The translations under genes were made by a program, and so were the position numbers. A stretch of DNA of 64,000 nucleotides, taken from the NCBI GenBank assembly GCA_958295485.1, contig OY282354.1:744001-808000 (forward strand), read 5' to 3'. How positions within the stretch are numbered: the stretch's first letter is position 1; each line of letters starts with the position of its first letter. Below the pieces are notes generated by a model, which searched no databases, was not told the origin of the DNA, and was given only the letters and a program-made list of their open reading frames with translations. Of the stretch, positions 45,001 through 57,000 are shown piece after piece. Source of the stretch: an uncultured Gammaproteobacteria bacterium. GTDB taxonomy: Bacteria; Pseudomonadota; Gammaproteobacteria; Eutrophobiales; Eutrophobiaceae.

Positions 45001-48000
45001 GGACGGACTACGAGGCGATCACCGGCGGGACGCTGACCTTCGCGGTGGGGACAACCAGCCAGACCTTCGACGTATCGGTGACGGGCGACACGACCGACGA
45101 GTTGAACGAGACCGTCGTGGTGACCCTGAGCAGCCCGACGAACGCGACGATCGCGACGGGTACCGGCACGGGGACGATCACGGACGACGACGGGCCGACG
45201 GTGTCGGTTAACTCGCCGAGCGTGACGGAGGGGAATAGCGGTTCGACGAACCTGACGTTCACGGTGACGTTGAGCACGGCGAGCGGCCAGCAGGTGACGG
45301 TGGCCTACGCCGACGCCGGCACCGGCACGGCCACGTCCGGGACGGATTACACGGCGATCACCGGCGGCACGCTGACCTTCACGGCGGGGACGACCAGCCA
45401 GACCTTCGACGTGTCGGTGACCGGCGATGCGCTGGACGAGTTGAACGAGACCGTCGTGGTGACCCTGAGCGGCGCGACGAATGCGACCATTTCGACGGCG
45501 AGCGGGACGGGAACGATCACGGATGACGACGGCGCGCCGACGCTGTCGATCAACTCGCCGAGCGTAACGGAAGGTGACAGCGGCACGGCGACCCTGACGT
45601 TCACGGTGACGTTGAGCGCGGCGAGCGGTCAGCAGGTGACGGTGGCCTACGCGGACGCCGGGACCGGCACGGCCACGTCCGGGACGGACTACACGGCGAT
45701 CACCGGCGGGACGCTGACCTTCACGGCGGGGACGACCAGCCAGACCTTCGACGTATCAGTGACGGGCGACGTCCTGGACGAGTCGAACGAGACCGTCGTG
45801 GTAACCCTGAGCGGCGCGACGAACGCGACGATCTCGACGGCGACCGGCACGGGGACGATCACCGACAACGACGGCGAGCCGACCTCGATCACCTTGACGG
45901 TGGATGACAACAGCGTGGGCGAAGGCGACGGGGCGACCACGATCACGGTGACCGCCACAGTGGACGGCACGACCCGGTTCGGCACGGCCACGACGGTGAC
46001 GGTGAGCGTGGCGGGCAGCGAGACGGCATCGGCGGTGGACTTCGCGGCGGTGGCGGACTTCGACATTACGATTGCGGCGGGCGCGGCGAGCGAGACCGGG
46101 ACGTTCACGCTGACGCCGACAGACGACACGCTGGACGAGACGGACGAGACGGTGACGGTAAGCGGCGTCTCAGGCAGCCTGACAGTGAACTCGGCCACGA
46201 TCAGCTTGACGGACGACGATGCGACGCCGTCACTGTCGATCAACTCGCCGAGCGTGACCGAGGGTGACAGCGGCACGACCAACCTGACGTTCACGGTGAC
46301 GTTGAGCGCGGCGAGCGGCCAGCAGGTGACGGTAGACTACGCGGACGCCGGGACCGGCACGGCCACGTCGGGGACGGACTACACGGCGATCACCGCCGGC
46401 ACGCTGACCTTCACGGCGGGGACGACCAGCCAGACCTTCGACGTAGCGGTGACGGGCGACACGCTGGACGAAGCGAACGAGACCGTGATCGCGACGTTGA
46501 GCAATGCGGCGAATGCGACGATCTCGACAGCGACCGGCACGGGGACGATCACGGACAACGATGCGACGCCGACGTTGTCGATTGACTCGCCAAGCGTGAC
46601 CGAGGGGGCCAGCGGTTCGACGGCGACTCTGACGTTTACGGTGACGTTGAGCGCGGCGAGCGGCCAGCAGGTGACAGTGGACTACGCGGACGCCACCACC
46701 GGCACAGCCACGTCCGGGACGGACTACACGGCCATCACCGGCGAGACGCTGACCTTCACGGCGGGGACGACGAGCCAGACCTTTGACGTGTCGGTGACCG
46801 GCGATGCGCTGGACGAGGCGAACGAGACCGTCGTGGTGACGTTGAGCACCCCGACGAATGCGACGATCGCGACGGCGACCGGCACGGGGACGATCACGGA
46901 CGACGACGGCGCGCCGTCGCTGTCGATCAACTCGCCGAGCGTGACCGAGGGTGACAGCGGTTCGACGAACCTGACGTTTACGGTGACGTTGAGCGCGGCG
47001 AGCGGCCAGCAAGTGACGGTGGCCTACGCGGACGCCGGGACCGGCACGGCCACGTCGGGGACGGACTACACGGCGATCACCGGCGGCACGCTGACCTTCA
47101 CGGCGGGGACGACCAGCCAGACCTTCGACGTAGCGGTGACGGGCGACACGCTGGACGAGGCGGACGAGACGGTGATTGCGACGTTGAGCAATGCGGCGAA
47201 TGCGACGATCGCGACGGCGAGCGGCACGGGGACGATCACGGACAACGATGCGACGCCGTCCTTGTCGATCAACTCACCGAGCGTGACGGAAGGTGACAGC
47301 GGCACGGCGACCCTGACGTTCACGGTGACGTTGAGCGCGGCGAGCGGCCAGCAGGTGACGGTGGCCTACGCGGACGCCGGGACCGGCACAGCCACGTCCG
47401 GGACGGACTACACGGCGATCACCGGCGGGACGCTGACCTTCACGGCGGGGACGACCAGCCAGACCTTCGACGTAGCGGTGACGGGCGATGCGCTGGACGA
47501 GGCGAACGAGACGGTGATTGCGACGTTGAGCGGCGCGACGAACGCGACGATCTCGACGGCGAATGGGACGGGGACGATCACGGACAACGACGATGCGCCG
47601 TCGCTGTCAATCAACTCGCCGAGCGTGACGGAGGGTGACAGCGGTTCGACGAACCTGACGTTTACGGTGACGTTGAGCGCGGCGAGCGGCCAGCAGGTGA
47701 CGGTGGCCTACGCGGACGCCGGCACCGGCACGGCCACGTCGGGGACGGATTACACGGCGATCACCGGCGGGACGTTGACCTTCGCGGCGGGGACGACCAG
47801 CCAGACCTTTGACGTAGCGGTGACGGGCGACACGCTGGACGAGCCGAACGAGACGGTGATTGCGACGTTGAGCGGCGCGACGAACGCGACGATCTCGACG
47901 GCGAATGGGACGGGGACGATCACGGACGACGACGACGCGCCGTCGCTGTCGATCAACTCGCCGAGCGTGACGGAGGGGAACAGCGGCACGACGACCCTGA

Positions 48001-51000
48001 CGTTCACGGTGACGTTGAGCGCGGCGAGCGGCCAGCAGGTGACGGTGGCCTACGCGGACGCCGGGACCGGCACAGCCACGTCCGGGACGGATTACACGGC
48101 GATCACCGGCGGCACGCTGACCTTCCCGGCGGGGACGACCAGCCAGACCTTTGACGTAGCAGTGACGGGCGACGTCCTGGACGAGGCGAACGAGACAGTG
48201 ATTGCAACATTGAGCGGCGCGACGAATGCGACGATCGCGACGGCGACCGGCACGGGGACGATCACGGATAACGATGCGACGCCGTCGTTGTCGATCAACT
48301 CGCCGAGCGTGACGGAGGGGGACAGTGGCACAACGAACCTGACGTTCACGGTGACGTTGAGCGCGGCGAGCGGTCAGCAGGTGACGGTGGCTTACGCGGA
48401 CGCCGGGACCGGCACGGCGACGTCGGGGACGGACTACACGGCGATCACCGGCGGCACGCTGACCTTCCCGGCGGGGACGACCAGCCAGACCTTCGACGTG
48501 GCAGTGACGGGCGACGTTCTGGACGAGGCGAACGAGACGGTGATTGCGACGTTGAGCGGCGCGACGAATGCGACGATCTCGACGGGTACCGGCACGGGGA
48601 CGATCACGGACAACGATGCGACGCCGACGCTGTCGATCAACTCACCGAGCGTGACGGAGGGTGACAGCGGCTCGACGAACCTGACGTTCACGGTGACGTT
48701 GAGCGCGGCCAGCGGCCGGCAGGTGACGGTGGACTACGCCGACGCCGTGAATGACCTGAACGTCACGAACGGCACGGCCACGTCCGGGACCGACTACACG
48801 GCCATCACCGCCGGGACGCTGACCTTCACGGCGGGGACAACGAGCCAGACCTTCAACGTGGCAGTGACCGGCGACGTCCTGGACGAGGCGAACGAGACTA
48901 TCGTGGTAACCCTGAGCGGCGCGACGAACGCGACGATCTCGACGGCGAGCGGGACGGGGACGATCACGGACAACGACGCGACGCCATCGATCACGTTGAC
49001 GGTGGATGAGAGCAGTGTGGGCGAGGGCGACGGGGCGACCACGATCACGGTAACCGCCACAGTGGACGGCACGACCCGGTTCGCCGCGGCCACGACGGTG
49101 ACGGTGAGCGTGGCGGGCAGTGGCACGGCGACGGCGGTGGACTTCGCGGCGGTGACGGACTTCGACATTACGATTGGGGCGGGCGCGGCGAGCCAGACCG
49201 GGACGTTCACGCTGACGCCGACGGACGACACGGCGGACGAGACAGACGAGACGATCACGGTGAGTGGCGCTTCGCCCGGCCTGACGGTGAACTCAGCCAC
49301 GATCACGCTGAGGGACGACGATGGCGCGCCGTCGCTGTCAATCAACTCGCCGAGCGTGACGGAGGGTGACAGTGGCTCAAAGAACCTGACGTTCACGGTG
49401 ACGTTGAGTCCGGCGAGCGCCCAGCAGGTGACGGTGGATTGGGCGGAGGGGACGGGCGGCACCGCGACTTCCGGGACGGACTATACGGCGATCACCGGTG
49501 ACACGTTGACCTTCACGGCGGGGACGACCAGCCAGACCTTCAACGTAGCGGTGACGGGCGACACGCTGGACGAAGCGAACGAGACGGTGGTGGTGACCCT
49601 GAGCAGCCCGACGAACGCGACCGTATCAAGTACGGCAGCTACCGGCACGGGGACGATCACGGACGACGACGACGCGCCGTCGCTGTCGATCAACTCGCCG
49701 AGCGTGACGGAAGGGGACAGTGGTTCGACGAACCTGACGTTCACGGTGACGTTGAGCGCGGCGAGTGGCCGGCAGGTGACGGTGGACTACGCCGACGCCG
49801 TGAATGACCTGAACGTCACGAACGGCACGGCCACGTCCGGGACCGACTACACGGCGATCACCGCCGGTACGCTGACCTTCACGGCGGGGACGACCAGCCA
49901 GACCTTCAACGTGGCGGTGACGGGCGATGCGCTGAACGAAGCGAACGAGACCGTCGTGGTGACCTTGAGCAGCCCGACGAACGCGACGATCTTGACGGCG
50001 ACCGGCACGGGGACGATCACGAACGACGACGGCGCGCCGACGCTGTCGATCAACTCGCCGAGCGTGACGGAGGGTGACAGCGGCTCGAAGAACCTGACGT
50101 TCACGGTGACCTTGAGCGCGGCGAGCGGCCAGCAGGTGACGGTGGCCTACGCGGACGCCGGGACCGGCACGGCCACTTCCGGGACGGACTTCACGGCGAT
50201 CACCGGCGGCACGCTGACCTTCGCGGCGGGGACGACCAGCCAGACCTTCAACGTGGCGGTGACGGGCGACGTCCTGGCCGAGTCGAACGAGACCGTCGTG
50301 GTGACCTTGAGCAGCCCGACGATCGCGACGATCTCGACGGGTACCGGCACGGGGACGATCACCGACAATGATGCAGCGCCGACGTCGATCACGTTGACGG
50401 TGAACGACAACAGCGTGGGCGAGGGCGACGGGGCGACCCTGATTACGGTGACGGCGACGGTGGTCGGCACGACCCGGTTCGCCGCAGCCACGACCGTTGG
50501 GGTGAGCGTGACGGGGACCGGGACGGCGACGGCGGTGGACTTCGCGGCGGTGTCGGCGTTCAACATCGTTATCGGAGCCGGGGCGGCGAGCGAGACCGGG
50601 ACGTTCACGCTGACGCCGACGAACGACGTCGTGGACGAGACTAACGAGACTATTACGGTGAGCGGGACGTCGTCCGGCCTGACGGTGAGCTCGGCCACGA
50701 TCACGTTGACGGACAACGACGCCGCGCCGACGTCGATCACGCTGACGGTGGACGACAGCAGCGTGGGCGAGGGCGATGGGGCGACGACGATCACGGTGAC
50801 GGCGACGGTGGACGGCACGACCCGGTTCGTTGATGCCAGGACCGTGACCGTGAGCGTGGCGGGCAGTGGCACGGCGACGGCGGTGGACTTTGCGGCGGTG
50901 TCGGACTTCAACATCGTTATCGGGGCCGGGGCAGCGAGCCAGACCGGGACGTTCACGCTGACGCCGACGGACGATGCGACGGACGAGACCAACGAGACGG

Positions 51001-54000
51001 TGACGGTGAGTGGCGCGTCGGGCAGCCTGACGGTGAACGCGGCCACGATCGCGTTGACGGACAACGATGCGACGCCGACGGCGATCACGCTGACGGTGAA
51101 CGACGACGGCGTGGGCGAGGGCGATGGGGCGACCCTGATCACGGTGACCGCCACGGTGGACGGCACGACCCGGTTCGCCACGGCGACGACGGTGACGGTG
51201 AGCGTGGCGGGCAGCGGCACGGCGTCGGCGGTGGACTTTGCAGCGGTGTCGGATTTTGACATTACGATTGCGGCGGACGCCGCCAGTGGTACCGGGAGCT
51301 TCACACTGACGCCAACGGACGATGCGGCGGACGAGACCGACGAGACGATCACGGTAAGCGGCACGTCGGGCAGCCTGACGGTGAACTCGGATACGATCAG
51401 CCTGACGGACGACGACGGCGCGCCGACCTCGCTCACGCTGACGGTGGATGACAGCAGCGTGGCCGAGGCCGACGGGGCGACCCTGATCACGGTGACCGCG
51501 ACGGTGAACGGGGCGACACAGTTCGCCGGTGTCACGACGGTGACGGTGAGCGTGGCGGGCAGTGGCACGGCGACGGCGGTGGACTTTGCGGCGGTGTCGG
51601 ACTTCGACATTACGATTGCGGCGGGCGCGGCGAGCGGTGCCGGAACCTTCACGCTGACGCCGATGGATGACGTCGTGGACGAGACCAACGAGACGATCAC
51701 GGTAAGCGGCGCCTCAAGCGGCCTGACGGTGAATTCGGCCACGATCGCGCTGACGGACGACGACGCCGCGCCGACTGCGATCACGCTGACGGTGGACGAA
51801 GACCGCGTGGACGAGGGCGACGGGGCGACCCTGATCACGGTGACGGCGACGGTGGACGGCGCGACCCGGTTCGCCGAGGCCACGACCGTTGGGGTGAGCG
51901 TGACGGGCAGTGGCACGGTGACGGCGGTGGACTTCGCGGCGGTGTCGGCGTTCAACATCGTGATTGCGGCGGGCGCGGCGAGCGGTACCGGGACGTTCGC
52001 GCTGACGCCGACGGACGACATCGTGGACGAGATCGACGAGACGATCACGGTGCGCGGCGTCTCCAGCGGCCTGACAGTGAGCCCGGCCACGATCACGTTG
52101 ACGGATGACGATGCCGCGCCGACCTCGATCAGCTTGACGGTGGACAGGGTCAGTGTGAGCGAGCGCTCCGGGGCGACGACGATCACGGTGACGGCCACGG
52201 TAAACGGCGGCACGCGGTTTGCGGCGGCTAAGACCGTGCGGGTGAGCGTGATGGGGAGCGGTGGCACGCAGTCCTCCATGGCAAGGACGGTGCGGGTGAG
52301 CGCGGCGGGGAGCGGTGGCACGCAGTCCTCCATGGCAAGGGCGGTGCGGGTGAGCGCGGCGGAGAGGGTAGGCTTCGCCCCGGTGGCGACGTTCGACATC
52401 GAGATCCCGGCGGAAGCGGCAAGCGGTACCGGAACCTTCACGCTGACGCCGACGGACGATGGGGTGATCAACGCCGACGAGACGGTGACGGTGCGCGGCG
52501 TTGTCGCCGGCCTGACGGTGAACCCGGCCACGATCACGGTAAGGGACGACGAGAGTATGCTGCCGACGCTGTCGATCGACTCGCCGCGGGTGACGGAGGG
52601 TGATCGCGGCGCGAAGAACCTGACGTTCACGGTGAGCTTGAGCGCGGCCAGTACCGAGCCGGTGACGGTAGCCTATGCGGACGCCGGCAGCGGGACGGCG
52701 ACGCCGGGGACCGACTACACGGCGCTCACCGCCGGAACCCTGACCTTCCCGGCGGGGACGACCAGCCGGACCTTCGACGTGTCGATGACGGGGGATACGA
52801 CCGACGAGCCGGACGAGACGGTGGTGGTGTCGCTGAGCAACCCCGTCAACGCGAGGATTGGAACCGGCACGGGGACGGGGACGATTGTGAACGACGACGG
52901 CGACGGGGGCGGTGACCCGGACACGCTGCCGACGTTGTTGATCGGCGCGCCAAGCGTGGCGGAGGGTGACAGTGGTTCGGTGGATTTGACGTTCCCGGTG
53001 ACCCTGAGTCCGGCGAGTACTGAGCAGGTGACGGTGGACTACGCGGACGCCGGGACCGGCACGGCCACGTCCGGGACCGACTATGCGACGCTCCCCGGCG
53101 GCACGCTGACCTTCCCGGCGGGGACGGCGCTGCTGGAGATCACGGTAGCGGTGACGGGCGACGTCCTGGCCGAGGCGGACGAGACGGTGATAGTGACGTT
53201 GAGCAACCCCGCGAATGCGACCATCGGCACGGCGACCGGAACCGGCACAATCATCAACGATGACGTCGCCGGCGACGCGCCGACGCTGTCGATTGACTCG
53301 CCAAGCGTGACGGAAGGCGACACCGGTTCGACGAACCTGACGTTCACCGTGAGCTTGAGCGCGGCCAGTACCGGGCCAGTGACAGTAGACTACGCGGACG
53401 CCGCGACCGGCACGGCCACGTCCGGGACTGACTACACGGCGCTCACCGCCGGTACGCTGACCTTCCCGGCGGGGACGACGAGCCAGGCGATCACGGTGTC
53501 AGTGACGGGCGACGTCCTGGACGAGCCGGACGAGACCGTAGTGGTAACCCTGATCAACGTAGCGAACGCGACCATCGACACGGCAACGGGAACCGGCGTC
53601 ATCACCGATGACGACGCCCCGCCGTCGCTGTCCATCGACTCGCCGAGCGTAACAGAAGGCAACCCCGGTTCGACGACCCTGACGGAGGGCGCCGCCGGTT
53701 CGACGACCCTGACGGAAGGCGCCGCCAGTTCGACGACCCTGACGGAGGGCGCCGCCAGTTCGACGACCCTGACGGAGGGCGCCGCCGGTTCGGTAAGCCT
53801 GACCTGGACGGTGACCCTGGACGCGGCCAGCGGGCGGACGGTGACAGTAGACTACGCGGACGCCGGAACCGGCACGGCGACCCCGGGGACTGACTACACG
53901 GCGCTCACCGCCGGTACGCTGACCTTCCCCGCCGGAGTCACCAGCCAGGCGATCACGGTGTCGGTGACGGGGGACACTATCACCGAGCCGGACGAGACCG

Positions 54001-57000
54001 TAGTGGTAGCCCTGAGCAACGCGGCGAACGCGACCATCGGCGCGGCGACGAACACGACCATCGGCGCAGCGACGGGAACCGGCACAATCATCGACGATGA
54101 CTTCGACCTGACGCCGAGCTTCGATTCTATGACCATCCCGGCCCAGTCCTGGACCCAGAACCGGGCGATCCCGGTCTTGACACTGCCGGCGGCCACGGGC
54201 GGCGACGGCGCGCTGACCTACACGCTGACGCCGGCGCTACCCAACGGGCTGAGCTTCGATGCGGCCACGCGGGAATTATCGGGCACGCCGACGACGGCGC
54301 TGGCGGCGACCGAATACACCCTGACGGCCACGGACGCGGACGGGGATACGACGTCGCTGAGTTTCACTATCGAGGTAACCGGCCCGATTGTAATATCGAT
54401 TACGGACGGCCAAGCGGTGGAGGGCGAGCCCGTCGAGTTCGGGATCACGCTGTCCAGGCCCGTGCCGGAAGCCGGGACGCTGATGGTGGTTTATCGGATA
54501 ACTGACGGCACGGCCCTGGCGCATACCGACTACACGCCGCCCGCAGGTCAGCGAGGAGAGTTCACGATTGCGGCAGGACAGCGCGAGGCGGCGATCGTCA
54601 TTCAGACGACAGCCGACGACCTGGTGGAAGACGAGGAGACATTCACGGTGACGCTGGTCAGCGCCCGTAATGCGGAGTTGGGCGATGCCGAGGCGATGGG
54701 CCGGATTATCGATGACGACCTGGCGTCCCTGCGCGGCGAGACGTTGCAATGGTCTCTGGCGGCGTTCGGGCGGACGGTGGCGACGGATGCGGTGGACGTC
54801 ATCGGCCAACGCTTCCGTCCCGGCGGCCCGCCGCGCCCGCCACGCGCCGGGTTGCCGCCCCCGCCGCCGCGAAACGGCACCGGCGCGCCCGCCGCAACAC
54901 GCACCGGCGGGACGGATACGCTGTCGCGGACCGGCAACGCCGCCCCCGCCGCAGGCAACGCCCCGGCTGGCGCGCGCGGCGGCACAGACTGGACGACCGA
55001 CGCAAGCAACGTCATAGCTGGCGCGGCCCGGACGACCGGCGCGAGCAACGCCGCGCCCGGCACGGCCCGGACGACCGGCGCGGGCAACGTCACGACCGAC
55101 GCGGGCCGGGCCACCGGTGCGGTTAGCGGCGCGGCTGATGCGGGCCGGGCCACCGGCGCGGTTAGCGGCGCGGCTGATGCGGGCCGGGCCACCGGTGCGG
55201 TTAGCGGCGCGGCTGATGCGGGCCGGGCCACTGGTGCGGTTAGCGGCGCGGCTGCTACGGGCCGGGCCACTGGTGCGGTTAGCGGCGCGGCTGATGCGGG
55301 CCGGGCCACTGGTGCGGTTAGCGGCGCGGCTGATGCGGACCGGGCCACTGGTGCGGTTAGCGGCGCGGCTGATGCGGCCTGGACGACCGGCGCGGCCAAC
55401 GATGCGGCTGGTGCGGACTGGAACACCGGCGCGGCCAACGATGCGGCCTGGACGACCGGCGCAGGCAACGACGCGGCTGGTGCGGATTGGACGACCGGCG
55501 CGGCCAACGATGCGGCCTGGACGACCGGCGCGAGCAACGATGCGGCTGGCGCGGCCTGGACGACCGGCGCAGGCAACGCTACGGCTGATGCGGCTTGGAC
55601 GACCGGCGCGGGCAACGACGTGACTGGCGCGGCCCGGACGACCGGCGCGGGCAACGACGAGGCTGATGCGGCCCGGACGACCGGCGCGGGCAACGACGTG
55701 ACTGGCGCGGCCCGGACGACCGGCGCGGGCAACGACGAGGCTGATGCGGCCCGGACGACCGGCGCGGGCAACGACGAGGCTGATGCGGCCTGGGCCACCG
55801 GCGCGGGCAACGACGAGGCTGATGCGGCCCGGACGACCGGCACGGGCAACGACGTGACTGGCGCGGCCTGGGCCACCGGTGCGGGCAACGACACGACTGG
55901 TGCGGGCAACGCGGCGGCTGATGCGGCCCGGACGACCGGTGCGGGCAACGCTGCGGCTGCCGCGGCCTGGACGACCGGCGCGGGCAACGACGTGACTGGC
56001 GCGGCCCGGACGACCGGCACGGGCAACGACGAGGCTGATGCGGCCTGGACGACCGGTGCGGGCAACGACATGACTGGCGCGGCCCGGACGACCGGTGCGG
56101 GCAACGCTACGGCTGGCGCGGCCTGGACGACCGGTGCGGGCAACGCTACGGCTGGTGCGGCCTGGACGACCGGTGCGGGCAACGCTACGGCTGGTGCGGC
56201 CTGGACGACCGGCGCAAGCAACGTCACGGCTGCCGCGGCCTGGACGACCGGCGCGGGCAACGCCCCGGCTGATGCGGCCTGGACGACCGGCGTGGGCAAC
56301 GACTTGGCTGGCGCCGCCTGGACGACCGGCGCCGGCAACGATGCGGCTGACGCCGCCTGGACCACCGGTGCGAACAGTGGCGCGGCTGGTGCGAATCGGG
56401 CCACTGACGCGACCGGCGCGGGCTGGACGACGGGCGCGTGGCGGAACTTTTTCCTGGAGAGTCACGGCAGCGTGGAATTGCCCGGCGGTTTTTCCGGCCC
56501 TGAGCGTGAACCGCAGGGCGAATTCCTGTCCCAGTTTGCCTTTGAGAAGCGCCTTGACGCGCCGGACGAGGATAGCGCTGATGGTAAGGATAGCGCTGAC
56601 GGTACTGATGGCGCCGACGGTGAGAATGACGCCGATGGTGAGAATGGCGCGAAGGGTCGGGAGTGGACAGTATGGGGCCGGGGTTCGCGGAGCCAGTTCA
56701 GTGGCCAGTCCGGGGCGGGAATAACGTTGGATGGGGAGGTGAACACGGGTTACCTGGGCGCGGACGTGCGGCTGGTTGAGCATGACTTGTTGCTGGGCGT
56801 GGCGTTATCGCACAGCATAGGGAAACTGGACTATCAGGCGGCGGCGGCCGGGTTGGACGAGGGGCGGGTGGACTTGGACTTGAGCAGCGTCCTGCCCTAT
56901 GGTCACTGGCAGTTGAACGAGCGGGTGTCCCTGTGGGGATTGCTGGGCATTGGTTGGGGGAAGGCGACTTTGACGGACGAGTTCGGGCGGGTGACGACGG

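Larger units (their letters stand above)
3..54720 (+). repeat. Tandem Calx-beta domain array (types A, B, C, D)
   Basis: Units of roughly 340 bp follow each other almost without linkers. Four sequence types can be told apart by eye. Type A is the common form (SINSPSVTEGDSG ... GTDYTAI ... NETVVVTLS). Type B has VSENGG, ATTITVSAAAG and DEPDKxVTVSG. Type C has a V/IxFxPTxLTxTEEG start, an Asp-rich middle (EALADxDSRDETRYIQY) and a GYGPAGRRNGV end. Type D has ITLTVDxSSVGEGDGATTITVTA and DFDITIAAGA. A, B and D fit the Calx-beta fold pattern; C is less obvious. Each unit ends in a DDD or DND acidic triplet next to the start of the following unit, as expected for inter-domain Ca2+ sites. Confidence 0.9.

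Noticed and set aside
46215-48975. Evenly spaced repeats as a CRISPR array
   Set aside because: The period is over 300 bp, the units are coding and in frame, and there are no short palindromic repeats with unique spacers.
54985-56395. Pro/Ala-rich antisense translation of the 39-bp repeats as a separate gene
   Set aside because: It is the complement of the minisatellite, with no start signal and no independent conservation.
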